Assembly (NCBI GenBank): GCA_029776255.1
Contig: JAKOTN010000060.1
Span: forward strand, 1-54,125
Length of the DNA stretch: 54,125 nt
Direction: 5' to 3'
DNA from: Pseudomonadota bacterium
GTDB lineage: Bacteria; Pseudomonadota; Gammaproteobacteria; Burkholderiales; Rhodocyclaceae
Shown: positions 36,979 through 46,985 of the stretch, piece after piece
Numbering within the stretch: position 1 is the first letter of the stretch
How the letters are laid out: each line of letters begins with the position of its first letter
Translations under genes and position numbers: made by a program
The notes under the pieces: model-generated
The model's input: the letters and a program-made list of their open reading frames with translations, nothing else
What the model was told of the DNA's origin: nothing
Databases searched by the model: none

Positions 36979-38175
36979 ATGTTTCGGATTTCTGAATACG
37001 TGGAGGCGCTTTTCGAACCCCGGCAACCGGGGCCAAAGCGCTCTCTGCCGGCGCCGGTGGTGATCTGGAACCTGATCCGGCGGTGTAATCTGACTTGCCG
37101 ACACTGCTACTCGATTTCCGCCGACAAGGATTTCGCGGGCGAACTGCGTACCGACGAAATCCATGCCGTCATGGACGACCTGAAGCGTTTTCGTGTGCCG
37201 GTGCTGATTTTGTCGGGCGGGGAACCATTGTTGCGGCCGGACATCTTCGACATCGCCCTGCGCGCCAAGGCCATGGGTTTTTACGTTGGCCTGTCGTCCA
37301 ATGGCACCTTGATCGATAGCGCCAACATCGACCGGATCGCCGCCTGCGACTTCGATTACGTCGGCGTGTCGCTCGACGGCATCGGCGCGACTCACGATAC
37401 TTTTCGCCGCCGCCCGGGCGCTTTCGACGCCTCGCTGCGCGGCATACGACTGTGCCGCGACCTCGGCTTGAAAATCGGCGTTCGCTACACCATGACGCAG
37501 GATAACGCGCATGACTTGCCGCGACTGCTCGAGCTGGTCGACCGGGAGAACATTGACCGCTTTTACTTCTCGCACCTCAACTACGCCGGCCGCGGCAATA
37601 CAAACCGTCGGGACGACGCGCGGCACCGGCTAACACGATGGGCGATGACCCTGCTTTTCGACACCTGCTGGGATTACCGGCAGCGTGGCGCGCGCAAGGA
37701 ATTCACCAGCGGCAACAACGACGCCGATGGCGTGTACTTCCTGCACTGGGTGCGCGAACGTTTCCCCGACCAGACCGCGGCCATCCGCGCCCGTCTGGCA
37801 CAGTGGGGCGGAAACGCGTCCGGCGTCAATGTGGCCAACATCGACAATCTCGGCAATGTCCATCCGGACACCATGTGGTGGCATTACAGCCTCGGCAATG
37901 TGCGAGACAAGCCGTTCTCGGCGATCTGGACGGATCTTTCGGACCCGCTGCTGGCTGGCCTGAGACAGTTTCCGCGCGCGGTCGCCGGGCGCTGCGGCGC
38001 TTGTCGGCACCTTGACATCTGCAACGGCAACACCCGGGTACGGGCGCATCGGCTGACCGGCGATGTCTGGGCCGAAGATCCCGGTTGCTATTTGGACGAC
38101 GAGGAAATCGGCGTCACGACAATGTCGGTGCCGGCACCCGACGAGGCGTGCCTCTCCCAGGAGAACAGGCGATGA
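36979..38175 (+). CDS. nirJ: Heme d1 biosynthesis radical SAM protein NirJ
   Basis: A 398-residue radical SAM enzyme of heme d1 synthesis, which removes propionate side chains from the didecarboxysiroheme intermediate. The radical SAM cluster motif is RRCNLTCRHC (Cys36, 40, 43). LILSGGEPLLRPDIF and YVGVSLDGIGATHDTFR follow, and the C-terminal SPASM-like Cys set is CGACRHLDICNGNTRVRAHR with DPGCYLDDEE. Together with the residues before the Cys motif these are typical of NirJ. ATG 36979 follows GAGGGCCGGG. It overlaps nirN by four bases (ATGA) and lies under an FNR-type promoter. Genes nirS, nirF, nirE and nirDLGH are absent from the window. Confidence 0.9.
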   Translation: MFRISEYVEALFEPRQPGPKRSLPAPVVIWNLIRRCNLTCRHCYSISADKDFAGELRTDEIHAVMDDLKRFRVPVLILSGGEPLLRPDIFDIALRAKAMGFYVGLSSNGTLIDSANIDRIAACDFDYVGVSLDGIGATHDTFRRRPGAFDASLRGIRLCRDLGLKIGVRYTMTQDNAHDLPRLLELVDRENIDRFYFSHLNYAGRGNTNRRDDARHRLTRWAMTLLFDTCWDYRQRGARKEFTSGNNDADGVYFLHWVRERFPDQTAAIRARLAQWGGNASGVNVANIDNLGNVHPDTMWWHYSLGNVRDKPFSAIWTDLSDPLLAGLRQFPRAVAGRCGACRHLDICNGNTRVRAHRLTGDVWAEDPGCYLDDEEIGVTTMSVPAPDEACLSQENRR

Positions 38176-39755
38176 AATGGTGGCAGCGTTGGCGGGCGCT
38201 AGGCGTCTTAACTGGCTTGCTGGCTTCAGCGGCCATGGCTGGCGCGGCGGATATCGCCGAACGTTACCGGGAGCATTGCGCGGCGTGTCACGGCGACCAG
38301 CGCTTCGGCGCCATCGGGCCGGCGCTACTGCCGGAAAATCTCGAACGGCTGCGTCGGAGCGAGGCGCTGACGGTCGTTCGCGACGGGCGAGTGGCAACGC
38401 AGATGCCGGCTTTTGGCGACAAACTCTCGAACGATGAATTGCAACAACTGGTGGCCTGGATTTATCGCCCGGTGACTCCCGCGCCACGCTGGGGCGCGGC
38501 GGAGATCCGTCAATCGCAGATTGTCGATGCCGCCAAGTTACCGGCGGTGCCGGGTCCTGGTCTGCGCGGCGCCGATCCGCTCAATCTGTTCGTCGTCGTG
38601 GAAACCGGCGATCATCAGGTGTCGATCGTCGACGGCGAAAAATTCGAACGGCTGTACCGTTTCCCAAGCCGCTATGCGCTGCACGGCGGGCCAAAATTCT
38701 CGCCGGACGGACGGTTCGTCTACTTCGCTTCGCGGGACGGCTGGATCAGCAAATTCGATCTTTACAATCTCGTCGTCGTCGCCGAAATCCGGGCCGGTCT
38801 CAACACCCGCAATGCCGCCGTTTCGAGCGACGGCAAATGGGTGATGGTCGCCAATTACTTGCCGCACGACCTAGTGGTGCTCGACGCCGGCGACCTGTCG
38901 CTGGTAAAAATCATCCCGACGCGCAACGCCGCCGGTGACAAAAGCTCCCGCGTTTCAGCGGTCTACGACGCCGCCCCGCGCAAGAGTTTCATCGCCGCGC
39001 TCAAGGATGTGCCGGAAGCCTGGGAGATCAGTTACGACCCCACGGCCGAGCCGTTTGCCGAGGGCCTGGTACACGATTACGCCTCGCGCGAGGGGAGCTT
39101 CCAGCCGGCGATGTTCAATCCGCGCCGGATCATGCTGGACGATGTGCTCGACGATTTTTTCTTCACCCAGCGCTACGACGCGATTCTCGGTTCATCGCGC
39201 TCGGCCAGCCGAGGGCAGGTCATCCACCTGGATGTGCGACACAAGATTGCCGACCTGGATCTCCCGGGAATGCCGCATCTCGGTTCGGGAATCACCTGGA
39301 AATGGCGCGATCCGGACGGGCGGGAACGCACGGTAATGGCCTCACCGAACTTGAAGGACGGCCTGATAACGGTGATCGATCTCGACGATTTCCAGAATAT
39401 CAAGCAAATAAAAACGCTCGGACCAGGCTTCTTTTTGCGCAGCCACGAAAACAGCCGCTACGCCTTTGCCGATTCGATGATGAGCGCGGCGCATAAGAAC
39501 AGCCTGCAGGTGATCGACAAACAGACGCTGACGGTGGTGAAAGAGATCAAGGCCGCGCCCGGACAGACACTGGCGCATGTGGAATTTACCCGCGATGGCC
39601 GCTATGCGCTGGCCAGCCTGTGGGAAATGGATGGCGCCCTGCTGGTGATCGACGCCCGAACGCTTGAGGAGGTCAAACGCATCCCGGCCAAGAAACCGGT
39701 CGGCAAGTACAACGTCTGGAATAAAATATCGCGTTCCGAAGGGACCAGCCACTGA
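38172..39755 (+). CDS. nirN: Dihydro-heme d1 dehydrogenase NirN (cytochrome c/d1 protein)
   Basis: A 527-residue periplasmic protein: signal peptide (GVLTGLLASAAMAGAADI), a cytochrome c domain with heme c motif CAACH at 36-40 and a methionine-rich ligand segment ATQMPAFGDKLSNDEL, then an eight-bladed d1-type propeller (GGPKFSPDGRFVYFASRDGW, SDGKWVMVANYLPHDLVVLD). The C-terminus GKYNVWNKISRSEGTSH matches NirN rather than nitrite reductase NirS, whose tail differs. NirN completes heme d1 by making the acrylate double bond before transfer to NirS. Coupling to nirJ supports this. A NirS identity is the main alternative and is judged less likely. Confidence 0.8.
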   Translation: MKWWQRWRALGVLTGLLASAAMAGAADIAERYREHCAACHGDQRFGAIGPALLPENLERLRRSEALTVVRDGRVATQMPAFGDKLSNDELQQLVAWIYRPVTPAPRWGAAEIRQSQIVDAAKLPAVPGPGLRGADPLNLFVVVETGDHQVSIVDGEKFERLYRFPSRYALHGGPKFSPDGRFVYFASRDGWISKFDLYNLVVVAEIRAGLNTRNAAVSSDGKWVMVANYLPHDLVVLDAGDLSLVKIIPTRNAAGDKSSRVSAVYDAAPRKSFIAALKDVPEAWEISYDPTAEPFAEGLVHDYASREGSFQPAMFNPRRIMLDDVLDDFFFTQRYDAILGSSRSASRGQVIHLDVRHKIADLDLPGMPHLGSGITWKWRDPDGRERTVMASPNLKDGLITVIDLDDFQNIKQIKTLGPGFFLRSHENSRYAFADSMMSAAHKNSLQVIDKQTLTVVKEIKAAPGQTLAHVEFTRDGRYALASLWEMDGALLVIDARTLEEVKRIPAKKPVGKYNVWNKISRSEGTSH

Positions 39756-39774
39756 ACCGCCGCCGAAACCAACC

Positions 39775-40158
39775 ATGAAAAAAATGATCGACAGACTGTT
39801 GCACGGCTTGATCGCCCTGTGTCTGTGCGCGCCGTGCGCCACCGTCCTGGCCGTGCCCAAGGCCGCGGAACATGAAGACGACGCGGTCACTTTCGCCGAC
39901 GCCGAGGCGCCGCCGAAACGGATTACGAAAGCGGCGAGCCTGCCGCCAGCCGCCAAGCCCAGTCCGAGCGTCGCCAAGGACGAGCCGACCGGCAAGCCGG
40001 GCAAAGCGGCGGCGAGAACCAACCCCAGCGACGAAAAACACGCCAACAAGGTCCGACCGGCAGCGGAAAACCGGCGTCAGCGCGCCTCGCACGAGACGAG
40101 AGTCGTCGCACCGAAAAAAACCGGCGCCCTACAAAAAACCGTGTCGCGAAAGAAATAG
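39775..40158 (+). CDS. Lys/Pro/Ala-rich secreted hypothetical protein
   Basis: A 127-residue protein with a signal-like start (MKKMIDRLLHGLIALCLCAP, then CATVLAVPKA) and a very basic low-complexity body (PPAAKPSPSVAKDEPTGKPG, then RRQRASHETRVVAPKKTG). No family is recognised. It follows nirN by 19 bases and could be in the same transcript, but it also resembles the low-complexity Asr-like gene at 6913 in composition. A plausible role is a periplasmic polycation; this is not shown by sequence. Confidence 0.55.
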   Translation: MKKMIDRLLHGLIALCLCAPCATVLAVPKAAEHEDDAVTFADAEAPPKRITKAASLPPAAKPSPSVAKDEPTGKPGKAAARTNPSDEKHANKVRPAAENRRQRASHETRVVAPKKTGALQKTVSRKK

Positions 40159-40243
40159 CCGCGTTTCCCCTCCGCAACGCGCGGACTCGGCGGCATCGAC
40201 GCGCGGTCGCTTACGCGTGGCGTAATTCCTTCCGGAGTTGTCT

Positions 40244-40687
40244 ATGCACAGATTTCCTGTTTTTCCGATCGCGCTGTGGCTGGTCAGTGGTGCCGTCGAG
40301 GCGCAAATGCAAATGCCGCAAATCGAGCTCACAGCCGGTTTCTACCGTATCGTGGCCGAAGTGGCGGCAGACGATCCGAGTCGGGCGCAAGGTTTGATGC
40401 AGCGCCGCGCCATGGCGGAAAACCGCGGCATGTTGTTTGTCTTCGACAAAGCGGCACGGCATTGCATGTGGATGCGAAATACCCTGCTACCGCTGTCGGT
40501 GGCCTTTCTCGACGAACAGGGCCGCATCCTGAACATCGAAAACATGCAGCCACTGACCGAGGACAACCACTGCGCCGCAAAAGAGGCCAGCTATGCTCTG
40601 GAAATGAATCGGGGCTGGTTTGCCGGCAAGGGCATCAAGCCGGGAGGCCGCATTGCCGGCATCGAAAAAATCGGGCGTCGCCAGTAA
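40244..40687 (+). CDS. DUF192 family exported protein
   Basis: A 147-residue protein with a short signal peptide (MHRFPVFPIALWLVSGAVEA) and the DUF192 core: GLMQRRAMAENRGMLFVFDK, HCMWMRNTLLPLSVAFLDEQ, ILNIENMQPLTEDNHCAAK and YALEMNRGWFAGKGIKPG. These match the family at full length; its function is not established. ATG 40244 is set by CCGGAG 6 bases before it. It precedes ubiC by 14 bases on the same strand. Confidence 0.88.
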   Translation: MHRFPVFPIALWLVSGAVEAQMQMPQIELTAGFYRIVAEVAADDPSRAQGLMQRRAMAENRGMLFVFDKAARHCMWMRNTLLPLSVAFLDEQGRILNIENMQPLTEDNHCAAKEASYALEMNRGWFAGKGIKPGGRIAGIEKIGRRQ

Positions 40688-40701
40688 GCGGGGCGGCGAA
40701 C

Positions 40702-41403
<702 letters not shown>

Positions 41404-41433
41404 GTAGCTCGAATGTTCAGAAAATCAGTCCGG

Positions 41434-41509
41434 GTCCCCATCGTCTAGAGGCCTAGGACACTACCCTTTCACGGTAGGTACCGGGGTTCGAATCCCCGTG
41501 GGGACGCCA
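41434..41509 (+). tRNA. tRNA-Glu (UUC)
   Basis: A 76-base cloverleaf with encoded GCCA. Acceptor GTCCCCA pairs with TGGGGAC; anticodon loop CTTTCAC between CTACC and GGTAG gives TTC; T arm CCGGGGTTCGAATCCCCG. It lies 30 bases after tRNA-Ala and probably shares its transcript. Confidence 0.97.
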
Positions 41510-41724
41510 AATTGGCTCGTGGTTTTTCGCACGTCTTTTCTGCTCGCCGCGCCCCCCTTGTTCTGCCACGCGTAGTGCCTCCAAACGGTCAATCGGTTCG
41601 TTTGCGTTTCGTCGAACACCTCGCCTTCCGAATCGGTTGGGTCGGCTCGAGCGATGCGCGGTCGCCGTTGTGTGGCACCGGCCTCGTCAAGGCAGCGCCG
41701 CTCGCGTGCTAAAATCGACCTCCA

Positions 41725-41925
41725 ATGGAACTGATCGTCAATGGCGAAAGCCGCCTCTTCTCCGCACCGTTGACCGTGGCGGAACTCGTCGGAATCCTGG
41801 CCCATACGGGCAAGCGGATCGCTGTCGAATGTAACGGCGAGATCGTGCCGCGCGGCCGTCACGCCGAAACGTTATTGACCGACGGTGACCGGATTGAAAT
41901 CGTCGTCGCCGTCGGCGGCGGCTGA
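41725..41925 (+). CDS. thiS: Sulfur carrier protein ThiS
   Basis: A 66-residue ubiquitin-like carrier whose C-terminal glycine is thiocarboxylated to donate sulfur for the thiamin thiazole. MELIVNGESRLFSAPLTVAE, LAHTGKRIAVECNGEIVPR, and DRIEIVVAVGGG ending in the required diglycine are all present. It is 35 bases from thiG on the same strand. No TPP riboswitch pattern was found in the 215 bases between tRNA-Glu and thiS. Confidence 0.95.
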   Translation: MELIVNGESRLFSAPLTVAELVGILAHTGKRIAVECNGEIVPRGRHAETLLTDGDRIEIVVAVGGG

Positions 41926-41960
41926 GTCCTGTGCCGAACTCTTTTTGAAACGAGACACGT

Positions 41961-42755
41961 ATGCCGCCTAGCCCACATCAACTGACCGTCGCCGGCAAAA
42001 TCTACCGTTCCCGCCTCCTGGTCGGCACCGGCAAGTACAAGGATTTCGCCGAGACGCGGGCGGCCATCGATACGTCCGGCGCCGAGATAGTCACCGTTGC
42101 CATTCGCCGGACCAATATCGGTCAAACGACCGGCGAACCCAACCTTCTCGACGTGCTGCCCCCAGCGCAATTCACTATTCTGCCGAACACCGCCGGCTGC
42201 TATTCGGCCACAGAGGCGGTGCGGACCTTGCGTCTGGCACGCGAGTTGCTGGATGGTCACCCCTTGTGCAAGCTGGAAGTGCTCGGCGACCCCACGACTC
42301 TTTTTCCGAACATGCCGGAAACCCTCAAGGCCGCGAAAACGCTGGTCGATGAGGGTTTCGAGGTGATGGTTTACTGTGCCGACGATCCCATCCAGGCCCG
42401 AATGCTCGAAGATATCGGCTGCGTGGCGATCATGCCGCTGGCTTCGCTGATCGGCTCCGGCATGGGCATCGTCAATCCCTGGAATTTGCGCTTGATCATC
42501 GACAATGCCAAGGTGCCGGTACTGGTCGACGCCGGCGTCGGCACGGCCTCCGACGCGGCGATCGCCATGGAACTGGGTTGCGACGGGGTGCTGATGAACA
42601 CGGCCATCGCGCATGCCCGCGATCCCCTGCTGATGGCCAGCGCGATGAAGAAGGCGGTCGAGGCCGGGCGCGAGGCCTTCCTCGCCGGACGCATGCCGCG
42701 CAAGTATTATTCAGCCGATCCGTCGTCGCCGACCACCGGCTTGATCGGCTCGTAG
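41961..42755 (+). CDS. thiG: Thiazole synthase ThiG
   Basis: A 264-residue (beta/alpha)8 enzyme forming the thiazole phosphate ring of thiamin with ThiS as sulfur donor. [31 protein letters not shown], the Schiff-base lysine in [20 protein letters not shown], and [18 protein letters not shown] and [20 protein letters not shown] with [12 protein letters not shown]-like [12 protein letters not shown] are present. Followed by trmB after two bases, so thiS-thiG-trmB probably form an operon. Confidence 0.95.
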   Translation: MPPSPHQLTVAGKIYRSRLLVGTGKYKDFAETRAAIDTSGAEIVTVAIRRTNIGQTTGEPNLLDVLPPAQFTILPNTAGCYSATEAVRTLRLARELLDGHPLCKLEVLGDPTTLFPNMPETLKAAKTLVDEGFEVMVYCADDPIQARMLEDIGCVAIMPLASLIGSGMGIVNPWNLRLIIDNAKVPVLVDAGVGTASDAAIAMELGCDGVLMNTAIAHARDPLLMASAMKKAVEAGREAFLAGRMPRKYYSADPSSPTTGLIGS

Positions 42756-42757
42756 GC

Positions 42758-43468
42758 ATGACTGGCGGCGAGGAAAACGCGGCGGCGCGCGATCATCGCC
42801 ATATTCGCAGCTTCGTCCGTCGCCAAGGCCGTCTATCGACATGCCAGCAACGCTATCGCGCGGAAATGATGGCCCGCATCGGCGTCGCCCATGCAGCGGC
42901 GCCGATCGATCTCGACGCGTTGTTCGGGCGAGTGGCGCCGCGAATCGTGGAAATCGGTTTCGGCATGGGAGAGACCTCGGCGGAAATCGCCGCCCGGCAC
43001 CCGGAAATCGACTACCTGGGCATCGAGGTCCATTCGCCCGGCGTCGGCAACCTGTGCAAACTGATCGCCGAGATGGACCTGTCCAATTTGCGGATCATCC
43101 AGCACGACGCGGTCGAGGTCCTGCGCGACATGCTCCCGCCGGCGTCGCTGGCGGGCGTGCACATTTTCTTTCCCGATCCGTGGCCGAAAAATCGCCATCA
43201 CAAACGCCGCTTGATTCAACCGCCGTTGGTCACCCTGCTCGCCGAACGGCTGCAACCCGGCGCTTACATTCACTGCGCGACGGATTGGGAAGATTACGCG
43301 CAACAGATGTTGGCGGTGCTGGCGGCGGAACCGCTCCTGGAAAATACGGCGGCGGATTTCGCGCCCCGACCCGCCCATCGACCGCAAACCAAGTTCGAAC
43401 AGCGCGGCCTGCGCCTCGGGCACGGGATTTGGGACGTGGTTTTCAAACGACGCCCCGTTTCACTGTAG
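42758..43468 (+). CDS. trmB: tRNA (guanine-N7)-methyltransferase TrmB
   Basis: A 236-residue SAM-dependent enzyme that methylates G46 in the variable loop of tRNAs. [16 protein letters not shown] is the typical start, [20 protein letters not shown] the SAM motif, [18 protein letters not shown] follows, and [20 protein letters not shown] is the signature active-site motif. [19 protein letters not shown] ends the protein. Its last nine bases overlap the stop end of the convergent TonB-like gene. Confidence 0.95.
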   Translation: MTGGEENAAARDHRHIRSFVRRQGRLSTCQQRYRAEMMARIGVAHAAAPIDLDALFGRVAPRIVEIGFGMGETSAEIAARHPEIDYLGIEVHSPGVGNLCKLIAEMDLSNLRIIQHDAVEVLRDMLPPASLAGVHIFFPDPWPKNRHHKRRLIQPPLVTLLAERLQPGAYIHCATDWEDYAQQMLAVLAAEPLLENTAADFAPRPAHRPQTKFEQRGLRLGHGIWDVVFKRRPVSL

Positions 43469-43990
43469 TCGGAAAACGACCGGCAGGATGAATTCGCGCG
43501 ACCGCGCTCCGTCGGCCCGACCCATCGCATAGGCTGCCCTGATCGCCGCCTTGTCGAGAACGGGATGACCGCTACTGGCGGCAATACTGACGTCGGCGAT
43601 GCGGCCGTCGTCTTCCAGTATCAGCAGTAGACGGACTTCGCCTTCAAGGCCAAGCGCCTTGGCTTCGATTGGGTAGAATAAATGTTCCGACAGCTTGCGC
43701 TGCGCCGCCGCGACAACACTTTTCGGCGTCGCCTTGGTCACGGAAGACGAAGTCTTGTGGTTGACGACCGCCGGCGGTGTCTTGGTCTCCGGGCGAGCTG
43801 GCTCCGGCGCCAAGGTATTCTTCAGCAACGGCTCGTGGTCGGCGACCAGCGGCTTGCGCGGCGGGCGTAGTTCCGCTCGCAGTGGAGGGGACGGAATCGT
43901 CGGCGCGGCAAATTCGAGAGCGTCCCACAACGGCACGGCAAGGTGCAGAATGAGCGACAGCGAGAAGGCGAGAATCAGGCGGGGCGGCAT
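43460..43990 (-). CDS. TonB family C-terminal domain protein
   Basis: A 176-residue TonB-like protein: N-terminal membrane anchor ([18 protein letters not shown]) with the cytoplasmic-side start typical of TonB, a Pro/Lys-rich periplasmic linker (residues ~35-95) and a C-terminal TonB fold ([60 protein letters not shown]). It would transmit proton-motive force to outer-membrane receptors, but no exbB/exbD or receptor gene is adjacent. ATG 43990 places the anchor at the start. The gene is divergent from the ankyrin protein. Confidence 0.85.
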   Translation of the reverse strand: MPPRLILAFSLSLILHLAVPLWDALEFAAPTIPSPPLRAELRPPRKPLVADHEPLLKNTLAPEPARPETKTPPAVVNHKTSSSVTKATPKSVVAAAQRKLSEHLFYPIEAKALGLEGEVRLLLILEDDGRIADVSIAASSGHPVLDKAAIRAAYAMGRADGARSREFILPVVFRLQ

Positions 43991-44065
43991 GGACGTCGCA
44001 TTGTGAACCAAAACCGCACCATCGGGCATACGCAAGGTTCCGCCGGTGCATCAAAAGGACGACGA

Positions 44066-45106
44066 ATGAGACAAAGGATGATGGACTGGGCGCTTCATCG
44101 GTTGACCGCGTGCCTGTTGCTATTGCTCCTGACTGGCGCCGCCTGGGCCGAATTTCCAGACCCGCTCGTTTTCGGCTACGCCGTCGAAAGGGGAGATATC
44201 ACCAAGGTCAAGCGCTGGCTCGATGACGGGCTGGACCCGGACTACGAGGCGGCACGAGTTGGCACGGGTCTGATGGTGGCGGCCTGGAACGGCAATATCG
44301 ACATGATGGCTCTGTTCGTCGAACGGGGCGCCAACGTGCAGCGCAGCAATCGTAATGGCGAGCAAGCGCTGCAACTCGCCGCCTGGGGAGGGCATCTGGA
44401 GGCCGTCAAGTGGCTGCTGGCCCACGGCGCGCCGCTCGATCGGCTCGGCAACGAGTGGGGCGCGTTGCATTACGCCGCCTTCAACGGACACGAACCGGTG
44501 GCGCGCGAACTGATCACGCGCGGCGCCAACATCAACGCGCGCACGCCGAACCGTTCGACGCCGCTGATGCTGGCCGCGCGCGAGGGGCGCGACAATCTGG
44601 CGCGCCTGCTCCTGGAAGCCGGCGCCGACACCAAGGCGCAAAGCGATTGGGGCGACTCCGCGTTGACCATGGCCATGCGCTACGATCATCTCCGCTTGGC
44701 GAAGATGATTTCGTCGCCCGAAGAATTCGCGATTGCCGTCAAGACGCCGCCGGAGGCTTTTGGCACCGCCAGCCGCTCGGCGCCGGCCTCGCCCGAGATC
44801 GAGGCGATTCTCAACGAGATCCGGGCGGCGGAAGCCGAGGGGCGACCAAGCGAGGAACTGCACAAGAAACTTCTCGCCGCGGTCAACGCCTTGCGCAACA
44901 GTGCGGCGAGGAGCGGCACAACTGGCACGATGAAACAACTGCCTCCGCGCGCGCCGCACCCACGCGCGCTGGTGATCACCGCCCGCCGCTGGCAACCCGG
45001 CGCCGAACGCGTGCAATTGATCGACGACGGACGGGACCGCGGCTCAAACACCCGCGCATCCGCCAAGAAGAACCGTGGCGACGCCATGGAGAAGAAACCC
45101 CAGTAA
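44066..45106 (+). CDS. Exported ankyrin-repeat protein
   Basis: A 346-residue protein with a signal peptide (RLTACLLLLLLTGAAWAEFP). Ankyrin repeats span ~35-225: GLMVAAWNGNIDMMALFVER, GEQALQLAAWGGHLEAVKWL, GALHYAAFNGHEPVARELIT, TPLMLAAREGRDNLARLLLE and SALTMAMRYDHLRLAKMI. A helical charged segment (EAILNEIRAAEAEGRPSEEL) and a basic, low-complexity tail follow. It probably acts as a periplasmic protein-binding scaffold; the partner is unknown. ATG 44066 follows AAAGGA. An open frame upstream to 43943 overlaps the divergent gene and is rejected. Confidence 0.85.
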   Translation: MRQRMMDWALHRLTACLLLLLLTGAAWAEFPDPLVFGYAVERGDITKVKRWLDDGLDPDYEAARVGTGLMVAAWNGNIDMMALFVERGANVQRSNRNGEQALQLAAWGGHLEAVKWLLAHGAPLDRLGNEWGALHYAAFNGHEPVARELITRGANINARTPNRSTPLMLAAREGRDNLARLLLEAGADTKAQSDWGDSALTMAMRYDHLRLAKMISSPEEFAIAVKTPPEAFGTASRSAPASPEIEAILNEIRAAEAEGRPSEELHKKLLAAVNALRNSAARSGTTGTMKQLPPRAPHPRALVITARRWQPGAERVQLIDDGRDRGSNTRASAKKNRGDAMEKKPQ

Positions 45107-45157
45107 CCGGGAGGCGCGAGTAACGCCGCAAGGCGCTGGCGGCGCTTCAGTCCTCTT

Positions 45158-46405
45158 TCAATCCCGGTCGACCAGGAATCGTTCCAGCAGACGGTTGAGA
45201 AAACGACGGCCGCGGTCGCTTGGGACAATGCGCCCCGTGGGGCGCTCGATCAAGCCATCGTTTTCGGCTTGTCGCAATTCGTCCTCGATGCACAGCAAGG
45301 GCAGCGCGGTGCGTTGTTCGAACAAGGCAACGTCGAAACCTTGCCGCAGGCGCAGAGCGTTCATCATGAATTCGAAGGGCAGGTCGGCCGCCGTGACGGC
45401 AAATTCGTCTTGCAACGGCGTTCCGGCGGCGACCTTGATCAAATAACGTTCAGGATGTTTCCAGCGCATCTGACGCAAAACCCGGTCGTGCAAGGTCAGC
45501 TTGCCATGCGCGCCGGCGCCGATGCCGAGGTAATCGCCAAAATGCCAGTAATTGAGGTTGTGCAGGCATTGCCGGCCGGGCTGCGCGAAAGCCGAGGTTT
45601 CATAGTGCCGATAGCCGGCGTCGGCCAGCCGTTCTTCGAGTGCATCCTGCATATCGGCGCAACTGTCCGGCGCCGGCAACGGCGGCGGCCGGGCGGCGAA
45701 GGCGGTATTGGCTTCGATGGTCAGTTGGTAGCAGGACAGGTGCGGTGGAGCGAAGGTTCGCGCGATGTCGATGTCCGCCAGAGCGTCCGCCGGCGTCTGC
45801 CCGGGCAAGCCGTACATCAGGTCGAGATTGAAGTTCTCGAAATGTCGGGCCGCGATCTCGATTGCCTCGCGCGCCTGACGATCGTCATGGATGCGCCCCA
45901 ATGCACGCAGATGCCCGGCATTGAAACTTTGAATGCCCAACGACAAGCGGTTAACGCCAGCGGCATGAAACTCGGCGAACCTCGCCGCGTCGACAGTGCC
46001 CGGATTGGCCTCCAACGTGATTTCGGCGGTGGGTGAAATCGGTAGAAGGCTGCGCAAAGCCGCCAATAAACGATCAAGCCCCTCGCCCGACAGCAGGCTT
46101 GGCGTGCCGCCGCCGAAGAAGAGACTCTCGATCCGTCGCCCCCAGACCAGTGGCAGCGCCGTTTCCAGGTCCGCGATCAGCGCGGCGATGTAATCCGCTT
46201 CGGGAATCGCGGCGTGCATCGTCGACAGGGCGTGCGAATTGAAATCGCAGTACGGACATTTTTGGACGCACCACGGAATGTGGACGTACAAGGAGAGTGG
46301 CGGCGGGCCGCGAAACGGCTGTTGGCCAGCCGCCACGGACATTGGCTGTCCAGCGGCGAGCAACGGAATAAACTTTCGTCGCCCGCTGGCCGGCTTATCT
46401 GTCAT
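45158..46405 (-). CDS. hemW: Heme chaperone HemW (radical SAM)
   Basis: A 415-residue HemN-like radical SAM protein. The motif CVQKCPYCDFNSH has the Cys-x3-Cys-x2-Cys cluster followed by DFNSH, which marks HemW; HemN differs. SLFFGGGTPSLLSGEGLDRL, GVNRLSLGIQSFNAGHLRAL, FNLDLMYGLPGQTPADALAD, YLGIGAGAHGK and a C-terminal HemN_C domain follow. HemW delivers heme to respiratory proteins rather than oxidising coproporphyrinogen. ATG 46405 gives a 38-residue lead before the core, slightly long; a later start cannot be excluded. It overlaps rdgB by 11 bases. Confidence 0.93.
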   Translation of the reverse strand: MTDKPASGRRKFIPLLAAGQPMSVAAGQQPFRGPPPLSLYVHIPWCVQKCPYCDFNSHALSTMHAAIPEADYIAALIADLETALPLVWGRRIESLFFGGGTPSLLSGEGLDRLLAALRSLLPISPTAEITLEANPGTVDAARFAEFHAAGVNRLSLGIQSFNAGHLRALGRIHDDRQAREAIEIAARHFENFNLDLMYGLPGQTPADALADIDIARTFAPPHLSCYQLTIEANTAFAARPPPLPAPDSCADMQDALEERLADAGYRHYETSAFAQPGRQCLHNLNYWHFGDYLGIGAGAHGKLTLHDRVLRQMRWKHPERYLIKVAAGTPLQDEFAVTAADLPFEFMMNALRLRQGFDVALFEQRTALPLLCIEDELRQAENDGLIERPTGRIVPSDRGRRFLNRLLERFLVDRD

Positions 46406-46985
46406 GCGCGCTTAAGCGCTCAACCAAACGGGCGAGCGCCTGACCGCGATGCGAGCGTCGATTCTTTTCGGCGGCGTCGAGCTCGGCAGCGCTTCTATCC
46501 AGTTCACGGACGTAAAACAGCGGGTCGTAACCGAAACCGTCGTTACCGCGCGCCTCGAACAGAATTTCGCCATGCCATTCGCCTTCGGCGATGATCGGCC
46601 GCGGGTCGTCGGCATGTCGGACGAAAACGATCAGCGAGACAAAGCGCGCCGCTCGCTGGGCGCTCTCGCCTAATTCGGCAAGCAGTTTTTGATTATTACG
46701 GGCGTCAGACTTGGGTTCGCCCGCGTAACGGGCCGAATATACGCCGGGCGCTCCGGCGAAGGCATCGACACACAAGCCGGAGTCGTCGGCCAACGCCGGC
46801 AGGCCGCTAAGCCGCGCGGCATGGCGGGCTTTGGCCAGGGCATTTTCGACGAAAGTGCAATGCGGCTCTTCGACTTCCGGAATGCCCAGTTCGCCTTGCG
46901 GCACGAGTTGCCAACCGAGCGGCGAAAGGATGGCGTCGAGTTCGCGGAGTTTCTTGCTGTTATTGGAGGCCAGGACGAGTTTCAT
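46395..46985 (-). CDS. rdgB: XTP/dITP diphosphatase RdgB
   Basis: A 196-residue Ham1/RdgB pyrophosphohydrolase that clears non-canonical purine triphosphates. [60 protein letters not shown], and [13 protein letters not shown] near the end are family motifs. It overlaps rph upstream (ATGA) and hemW downstream, so the three are coupled. Confidence 0.95.
   Translation of the reverse strand: MKLVLASNNSKKLRELDAILSPLGWQLVPQGELGIPEVEEPHCTFVENALAKARHAARLSGLPALADDSGLCVDAFAGAPGVYSARYAGEPKSDARNNQKLLAELGESAQRAARFVSLIVFVRHADDPRPIIAEGEWHGEILFEARGNDGFGYDPLFYVRELDRSAAELDAAEKNRRSHRGQALARLVERLSAHDR

Noticed and set aside
38172-39755. Cytochrome cd1 nitrite reductase NirS
   Set aside because: Same domain layout, but the C-terminal ending and its position after nirJ fit NirN better. 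Not fully excluded.
43943-44065. Longer N-terminus for the ankyrin protein
   Set aside because: It would remove the signal peptide from the N-terminus and overlap the divergent TonB-like gene; ATG 44066 has a ribosome binding site.
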